The notes beneath the pieces are model-generated. The model was not told the origin of the DNA and did no database searches. It saw only the letters and a program-made list of their open reading frames with translations. This document shows positions 58,319 to 64,000 of a stretch of 64,000 nt of DNA, piece by piece; the stretch's first letter is position 1, and each line of letters opens with the position of its first letter. Origin of the DNA: Lentinus brumalis (lineage: Eukaryota; Basidiomycota; Agaricomycetes; Polyporales; Polyporaceae); contig MARA01000003.1 of NCBI GenBank assembly GCA_001792895.1, forward strand, positions 1,116,001 to 1,180,000, in the 5' to 3' direction. The position numbers and the translations under genes are program-made.

Positions 58319-59321
58319 TCAGATGAAGCAATGTCGATACTTAACTGGCGGTAGTGCGCACGGCCAGGCCCCAGTGACGATGATGCCTTCCCATATTTGT
58401 TCGCACGAACGGAAGAGATCTAGAGCTGCTCGAGCCCGCTCCACCTGCTCGAGGCTTCGTGAGTACCGCCGACGTGCTAGCTCGGGGAGTTAAGGGGCAA
58501 CTTACTGGGATGTCGCCGTGGTCTTCTATGTCTCGACCCATGAAATGCTTTACTAGGTCCTTCAGAGCGATCTGAACGTTCGGCTGGACACCAAGAGTCC
58601 GCCGGAAGGACATGAAGAGGGCGGTGTCGCGTGTGTTGATGGCCGGATGGGCTAAGCCCATTACCTGCGATGGAGCGGTCGTAAGCACCCCGGACGTCGT
58701 AAGAAGGCAGGATTTGACGTACAGAGAGGAACTCCCATAACGCATAGCCCACCAGAATTTTATCTCTTATGATGGAAGCAACTTGACGCTGGACCTCAAT
58801 GAAGACGGGCGCTGGAACATGCAGGGGAACGAGTGTTCTGTCTTCGCGATCTCCGGGTGCGATTAGAGCGTACCTTCAGCCAGATGATGGGGTTGCAGCC
58901 CCGTGGTTTCCGCTCTGTAGTCGCAGACCGGCTGTCTTCGGATGCATCGTCAGCAAAGACAGGTCGGCTGCGGATGTGTCGAGATGCGGCTCACGTAGGG
59001 CGAACGAAACTGTCGAGGAGAACGCGGCCTCTGTAGTCAGTAAGAGTAACACGGCTGTAGTCGGTCGAAGTGTGAGGTTCTAGGGCAGGGGAAGGCACGA
59101 GAACACCCACGCCACCATGGGTAGTCTAGAGACAATGCCGTAGTAGACATACTGCGCTTGTGCGGCCACGTATCTGGACAACAAGATAAGCTGAGCCGAG
59201 CTGACGGTGCTTGGACGACGTACCTTTCTGGCAGAGAGGCACGGGGAGGCCTCGCCACGGATGGGGTAGGTTGAGGAGCGGGCGGGGTGGGGTAGACCGA
59301 GTTGCTGGAGGAGGAAGCCAT
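58319..59321 (-). CDS. Rex4/DEDDh exonuclease-like protein lacking catalytic residues
   Basis: Seven exons (59224-59321, 59105-59173, 58995-59054, 58874-58935, 58723-58811, 58506-58664, 58319-58444) give 220 residues. After a Pro-rich start the fold follows Rex4: DYRGRVLLDSFVRPTQPV, DYRAETTGLQPHHLAE, IRDKILVGYALWEFLSV, HPAINTRDTALF and ERARAALDLFRS, ending in AWPCALPPVKYRHCFI. In active enzymes the first motif reads ALDCEMVG; here the same position is AAQAQYV, so both acids of DxE are Gln. The motif II Asp (GHxxxNDL) is also gone (GYALWEFL). The protein is therefore probably not a nuclease. I believe similar proteins occur in other Agaricomycetes, so the loss is likely old. Confidence 0.8.
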
Positions 59322-59635
59322 TCCGAGCGCCGCGCACAGTGGGAGCTGAAACAGACATGGGGCGTGCAGAGGGTGAAGCGCCATGAACGAAAACTCGCGG
59401 TGGACGGGGCTCGAGAAGCGCCGCCTTTTCTACGGAATTGAACGAACCGCCGAGTCCAGGGTGGACGGAGCTGACACGGGTCCTCGGTGCATAGACGCAG
59501 GTGGTATGAGTACTGCGCAAGTTCGGGTCCTGTGGTCAAGCTCAGGACGCCAGAAATGCTTGCGCCAGTGGCAAATGGTATGCCTACATGACTGGGTCGA
59601 CTGCTCCAGACGCGATAAGGGCCGAACTAGAGAGG
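59322..59635. other. Intergenic, no gene seen
   Basis: This stretch should carry the promoter of the Rex4-like gene on its right flank. No other feature stands out. Confidence 0.3.
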
Positions 59636-60200
59636 TCATTCGTCGGCGAAGCGACGTGTCGCCAATGCTCCGATGGCATTGGGCACATCGGAACACGCCT
59701 TGGCGGCATAAGATTGCAAAGGAGCCGCATCAAGGGGTCCAGGAGGATCACGGACGGACGTGTTGACGCTCCCGATTGACCGCTCTCGCAGGCACCGCAG
59801 ACGCTCCCGAGCCGCACCCCGAGAAGCCACAGAAGCTGTGCAGGCTTGCTGTTGTCCCGTCCGTGTCCTGTCGCATTTTCCAGGCCCAGGTCCTACAGCG
59901 ACCGCTGCGCGCACGGACAGCCAGTCCGACGGCGGGGCACACCACTCCACGAAGCTCAGCCTGCGACTGCCGTGCGGACGAATCAGTCAAAATAACTTTC
60001 CAGAGGATGCTGTGCCCACCATTACTCATTTGCTGGCTGTTTGCGGCTGCCTGGTGGTATCCTCCGACTTCCTCGCAAGACCTTCTCATCGCTGCATCTG
60101 CACGCGTCAAGAGCCGGAGATTGTTGCGATCCGTCACGTCGGCCAGGGTGCGGGGTGGCGAGGCCCCCGACTTGGAGCCCCACGCTTCCTTCACAGGCAT
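59636..60200 (-). CDS. Doubtful hypothetical protein
   Basis: A possible two-exon gene: 60082-60200 and 59636-59960, 146 codons plus stop. It begins MPVKEAWGSKSG and ends KACSDVPNAIGALATRRFADE, and the join through AG|G holds the frame. The donor (GTCTTG) is weak and the composition (Arg, Ala, Ser, Cys) is not typical of a stable protein. No family is recognised. Upstream on the same strand, 60,245-60,581 also contains small open pieces that could belong to this or another gene. Confidence 0.25.
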
Positions 60201-60803
60201 GGTTCGTGGTCAGATGCCGCGAGAGCTTCCACGGTCTCGGGCAATTCGCCCTCTGAATTCGTGGGGCTCGGGCTCACCTAGGGTGCGGTTGTCGGCCGCC
60301 CCAGTGCATGCAAGTGACGGTGAGCAGCTTCCGGGCTGGCGTCCCTGATGTTGGATAGATGCCGTTGAAGGGCAGGGGCAACAGAACCACCGTGGCGGAC
60401 CTCGGATGTTGCGGGAGAATGACCGTCGCCAGAAAAGGCAGCTCTGGGCGCTCGAAGAGGCACATGTTTGGCTACTTCGGACTTGTTTGCTGGAAGATCC
60501 TTGCAACAAGGCACATACAGCAGACGTCGCGGGATGCAATCCAGATGAGGCCCGGCCTAGATCTGTACGCAAATCTCCCATGTCTGTCGCAATCTATCCT
60601 AACCGGCTAGCGATACACTGCTCTACTAAACTCTGTGCTGGACTACATCGACGTCTGGCCGACATCGCTCGGCTTGACAGTCGCTTCACTCCTCCACTTC
60701 GACACCCTCTTCTGTCTACACTCGACACCTATCTATACATGGCTAAAGCCGCATTGCACTGACGGACACATCCCTTGCACGGCGTTCGAACTTGAAGCAA
60801 TTT

Positions 60804-62323
60804 TCAGACGCTTGCCTGGACTTCTCCGGAAGCCTCCACACGCGCTGCTTGTTGCGCCGCCGAGCGTTCCTCCAGCTTGGCACCTTCTTTCCGCGCTACG
60901 TTGGGCTGCTCGAAGCTACCCATACCCACAAGGCCCCAGCGTCCCATCATGGACTTGTCCTCGTCCCACGGCGAACCTGTCAATGTGTGCTGGGTCAGTG
61001 ACGAGAATATCAGTGTACGTACGACACACTCACAAGGCGTGGTCAACATCTGCTCTCCCGTGAATACGGCATTGGCACCAGCCATGAAACACATGGCCTG
61101 CTGCGTCTCGTCCAGCGTCTGCCTACCGGCGGCCAGACGGATGATAGTCCCTGGGAGGACAATCCGAGCAGTGGAAATCGTACGAAGAATGGTCTGGTAC
61201 GGGACCGGCTGTCGTAACCGCGCGTGTAAGAATGGTCCTCCTGACACGCGAGCGATCCACCGTACCTCATTGTTCTCCAGAGGGGTTCCTTCGATAGGGA
61301 CAAGCGCGTTGACGGGGAAGGACTCCGGGTGTTCTGGCATGCTATCTCCGCATGAAAAGCCGAACTCCACGGGGCTGCGTAAACGTGCACTCACTTTGCT
61401 ACCTCCCAAATGAGGCCAACGCGGTCCTTGTCAGACTCGCCGAGACCAAGGATGCCTCCCGAGCACACGCTGATGCCCGCGTCACGTACTGCGGATATGG
61501 TATCCAGTCTGTCGTCGTAGGAGCGCGAAGTGATGACCTGAGGGATTCATCCATTCATCCGTTGCGACAGCTGACAGCAGGAGGCCGCGTACCTCGGGGT
61601 AATACTCGCGTGAGGTGTCGAGGTTATGATTGTATGCAGTGAGACCTCTGTGATATCAAGCGTTCGAGCAGGTGACACAGAAAGGTGACAGACGTACGCA
61701 CGCTTCTTTGAGCTGTCGCGCCTGCTCGGGAGTCAACATCCCGAGCGTCGTACAGACTTCCATACCCATTCCCCGGATTTCCCGCACCATGGTAAGGATG
61801 CGCTCAAACCCGCGCTTCCGACCTGAGAGATCACGCCATGCAGCTCCCATGCAAAAGCGCGTGCTCCCATTCTCCTTCGCCTTCCGTGCAGCTTCCAGGA
61901 CAGGTTCGATATCGACCAGGCGAGATGCCTTGGTCGGCGTCGAGTACCGGGACGATTGCGAGCAGTAGGAGCCTGCAGACGGCGTTTAGAAGGTTGCGCG
62001 CATCGCCTTAACAATGCACCTACAATCCTCGGAGCAGCCGCCAGCTATAGCGCGTCTCAGACTTAATCCTACAATGACACGACCGGGGACTCACTCTTGA
62101 TATTCATCAGCGTACAGAGCTGGATCTTGCTTGGATCGTGGTGCTGCCTGTGCACGGAGGCAGCACGGAACACAAGGTCGAGAAGAGGAGAGTCATATAT
62201 CTTCTGGATTTCCTGCTTGGTCCACGAATGACGCGTCGGAGAGGTTGCCGGGGAAGAGGCATGGGTTGCAAGTGCGCGTCTGAGGTGCGCCGAGAGGCGC
62301 ATAGTAGAACAGGGCCTGAACAT
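60804..62323 (-). CDS. BIO2: Biotin synthase (radical SAM enzyme)
   Basis: Eight exons (62095-62323, 62024-62044, 61702-61972, 61593-61647, 61395-61537, 61266-61341, 61034-61208, 60804-60976) give 380 residues. A mitochondrial-type leader ([17 protein letters not shown]) precedes [17 protein letters not shown]. The radical-SAM cysteines are CSEDCSYC, and further conserved blocks are [54 protein letters not shown] and [14 protein letters not shown]. The enzyme inserts sulfur into dethiobiotin to make biotin, normally in mitochondria. Part of the Cys motif is carried by a 21-base exon. I see no other biotin gene nearby. Confidence 0.95.
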
Positions 62324-63630
62324 GGTTTCTGCGGAGGTCTACGAGGAGAGGGTTTCTGATTCTGTGCGACCAGCAGCGCGCGCGACGTTGAAGAGATGGG
62401 GTGGGGATTGAGTGGGTGTAGACGACGGAAAACCGGAGGATGCACAGAAACGGTTGGGGAAAGGCTGGGGACGGGTAACCGATCTTGCCAAGATCTTATC
62501 TAGTCGAGCCACGTGTAGCAAGCGCGATCGAGTGAACGACTCGGGATTCCACACTGGCTCAGCCTGCACGCCGCCTTGACCTTGACCTTGACTGGCTTGA
62601 CCGCGACACCAAACAACTGGACGCTGCAAAATCCTCGTGCTTAGTCAATTGAGACATCATAGACCAAGTAGGTATCTTCTACACCCGCATGGAAGCATGC
62701 TATGTCATGTCAATCTACGAAATCTGCAAAGCCCCGAATCCGACCCGGGTCAGGGCCATGGTAAGGCATTCGTACCTTGAAGTTACTCGGTAAGTGCGCC
62801 GGTATCTCCAGAGACATTAATTAAGGCGGGTGAGCAGGGGACTATGCATTGATGAGAAGCGGCTCTCACCTCGTGAGCAGGTTTGTGTGAACCGCGCATC
62901 TGGTACGCGGATTCGCACCGCTCATTGACCACATGATGGGTCGACTACCATACACAAGGGCTCTTTCAGGAAGAGCTTCAACAGACGGCTTGGCGATCGG
63001 ACGCACCCGCACGCGGCACAATCCCACACGCACCCACCTCATGTAGGAAGGTGGATCATTTCCACTCAGATGCCAGCGGGCTCATCCGCGTGTGTCTTCG
63101 CAAAATGCGTCGCGACGACAGACGTGTGCCAAGAAGTTATCCGCCGCGCATTCTTCCCGCTACATTACACTATACTCGAATTCGACATTGCCAAGATATA
63201 CTCAGTTAACCGCAACGGGCCCCACCGCCCTCTCCAACAAGTATTCGTTATCAAGATTATCAGTGGAAACCTTTCAGGTCTCTCATATCCAAAGGCTCTA
63301 CGAGTAATACCGATAACTAGGTTGGCATACTCGAGCGTGGTCATCGAGAAAGGGTGGAGCTGCGCTACTGCTCCATCGGTCGCATTACTACATACTATAC
63401 ATACATCCGGAACGTGACTATTGGTACAACTTGACAGGCTGGTCTAATGTTCGTGCCTAGAAAGGACAATATGTGGAGAAACGAGGACCATCGCCGAGCG
63501 TCCACGGTGTGCTCATAAATACGCATGCGAAGCGGTGACGACATTTCAAGTGGGGTATCTGTCGCCAGAACTCGTTCAACTGCGTGGCTAACCCAAAGGC
63601 AGCTGTAATGCGCACCTCTCACTCGAATGG
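62324..63630. other. 1.3 kb intergenic region
   Basis: No supported gene. It contains some inverted short words near 62,880-62,940, but no tRNA or other RNA gene that I can fold convincingly. Confidence 0.35.
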
Positions 63631-63976
63631 CTAGACGTTGCCAGCGGTGACGGTGCGCCCGCTGCTGATTTGGCGGTGCGGGCTCTGCGCATAGTCGTGA
63701 ACATGAACGCCTGTGGATAGAGGGAACGTCAGCGCCGAGTGACATCGGGCACTAGTCGCGAAACCCACCTGAAACTCTAGACGACCTGTCTGAATCTCTC
63801 GGAACGGAACTTGACCTATTCCGCTGGGAGGAATTCATGGCCTTGTCGGCCCCGGCGGGTCCACTCTCCATCGATTGACGAACGAGGTCCCACTGACGGA
63901 GGGTATAGGCGGCGAGCTCTCTCGAATAGCGTGCCTTGCGGTCCTCGACGGATTGGGCGTCACGGTTTGCGGTCAT
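63631..63976 (-). CDS. Small hypothetical protein, charged helix and Ser-rich tail
   Basis: Two exons (63769-63976 and 63631-63710) give 95 residues, joined at TTTCAG|GTGGGT and CCACAG. The N-terminal half (EDRKARYSRELAAYTLRQW) should form an amphipathic charged helix; the rest is Ser/Arg-rich and likely disordered. No family is recognised. It could be complete, or its upstream region may extend past the right edge of the window. Confidence 0.5.
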
Positions 63977-64000
63977 CTTGTTCTGTTGAAGGCGAAGAGG

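Noticed and set aside
62870..62945. Possible tRNA-like fold around gcggattcgcaccgc
   Set aside because: Only a 4-base stem forms, the loop does not follow the TTCRANY pattern, and no anticodon arm is seen.
1..64000. CRISPR arrays, operons or bacterial-type signals
   Set aside because: The DNA is clearly fungal nuclear sequence with spliceosomal introns; no regularly spaced repeats were seen.

Overview
This window looks like nuclear DNA of a filamentous basidiomycete, most likely an Agaricomycete of the polypore type. The genes are cut by many 45-70 base GT..AG introns with CTGAC/CTAAC-like branch sites. Exons are GC-rich, and pyrimidine-rich tracts and TATA-like boxes precede several genes. 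The best protein resemblances are fungal: UTP4, HAS1, SGF11, MTC1, a UPF0658 Golgi protein and a Mug70-type CBS/PB1 protein. All gene models were spliced by hand from reading-frame continuity, splice consensus and remembered family signatures; nothing was searched against a database.

Layout. Bases 1-36,800 are dense housekeeping DNA. In order: the start of an unknown, probably mitochondrial protein (-), a small zinc-finger protein (+), TIM10 (-), UTP4 (+), an Mpv17/PMP22 protein (-), PTH2 (-), HAS1 (+), a TMEM33/Pom33 protein (+), a 97-residue hydrophobic protein (+), a CBS-PB1 membrane protein (+), SGF11 (+), an MFS transporter (-), a UPF0658 Golgi protein (+), a secreted GH78-type glycosidase carrying a one-base frameshift (-), BET1 (+), a ULP1-type SUMO protease (-), protein-L-isoaspartate methyltransferase (+), protein prenyltransferase alpha subunit (+), a Ran1-like kinase (-) and a Yippee protein (+). 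Bases 36,800-46,800 are gene-poor: I support only one small Pro/Ser-rich ORF there. Bases 46,800-64,000 hold a Ras GTPase (+), PXMP4 (-), a long chromodomain protein with a Chp1-like layout (-), MTC1 (+), NDUFS3 (-), SPF27 (+), a Rex4-like protein that has lost its catalytic acids (-), a doubtful ORF, biotin synthase (-) and a small hypothetical gene (-).

How the genes relate. There are no operons. Several pairs are divergent and share short promoters: TIM10/UTP4, PTH2/HAS1, NDUFS3/SPF27 and chromodomain protein/MTC1. Loose functional themes are ribosome assembly (UTP4, HAS1), mitochondrial function (TIM10, Mpv17, NDUFS3, biotin synthase), membrane traffic (BET1, UPF0658, TMEM33), lipid and SUMO modification (prenyltransferase alpha, Ras with a CaaX end, ULP1) and chromatin (SGF11, Chp1-like protein).

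The most interesting items are a run of very small exons, including an apparent 2-base exon in the Ras gene and a 6-base exon in PTH2; a Chp1-like chromodomain protein, which would be a possible link to RNAi-guided heterochromatin; a Rex4-family protein whose DxE catalytic motif has become QxQ; and the frameshift in the GH78 gene.
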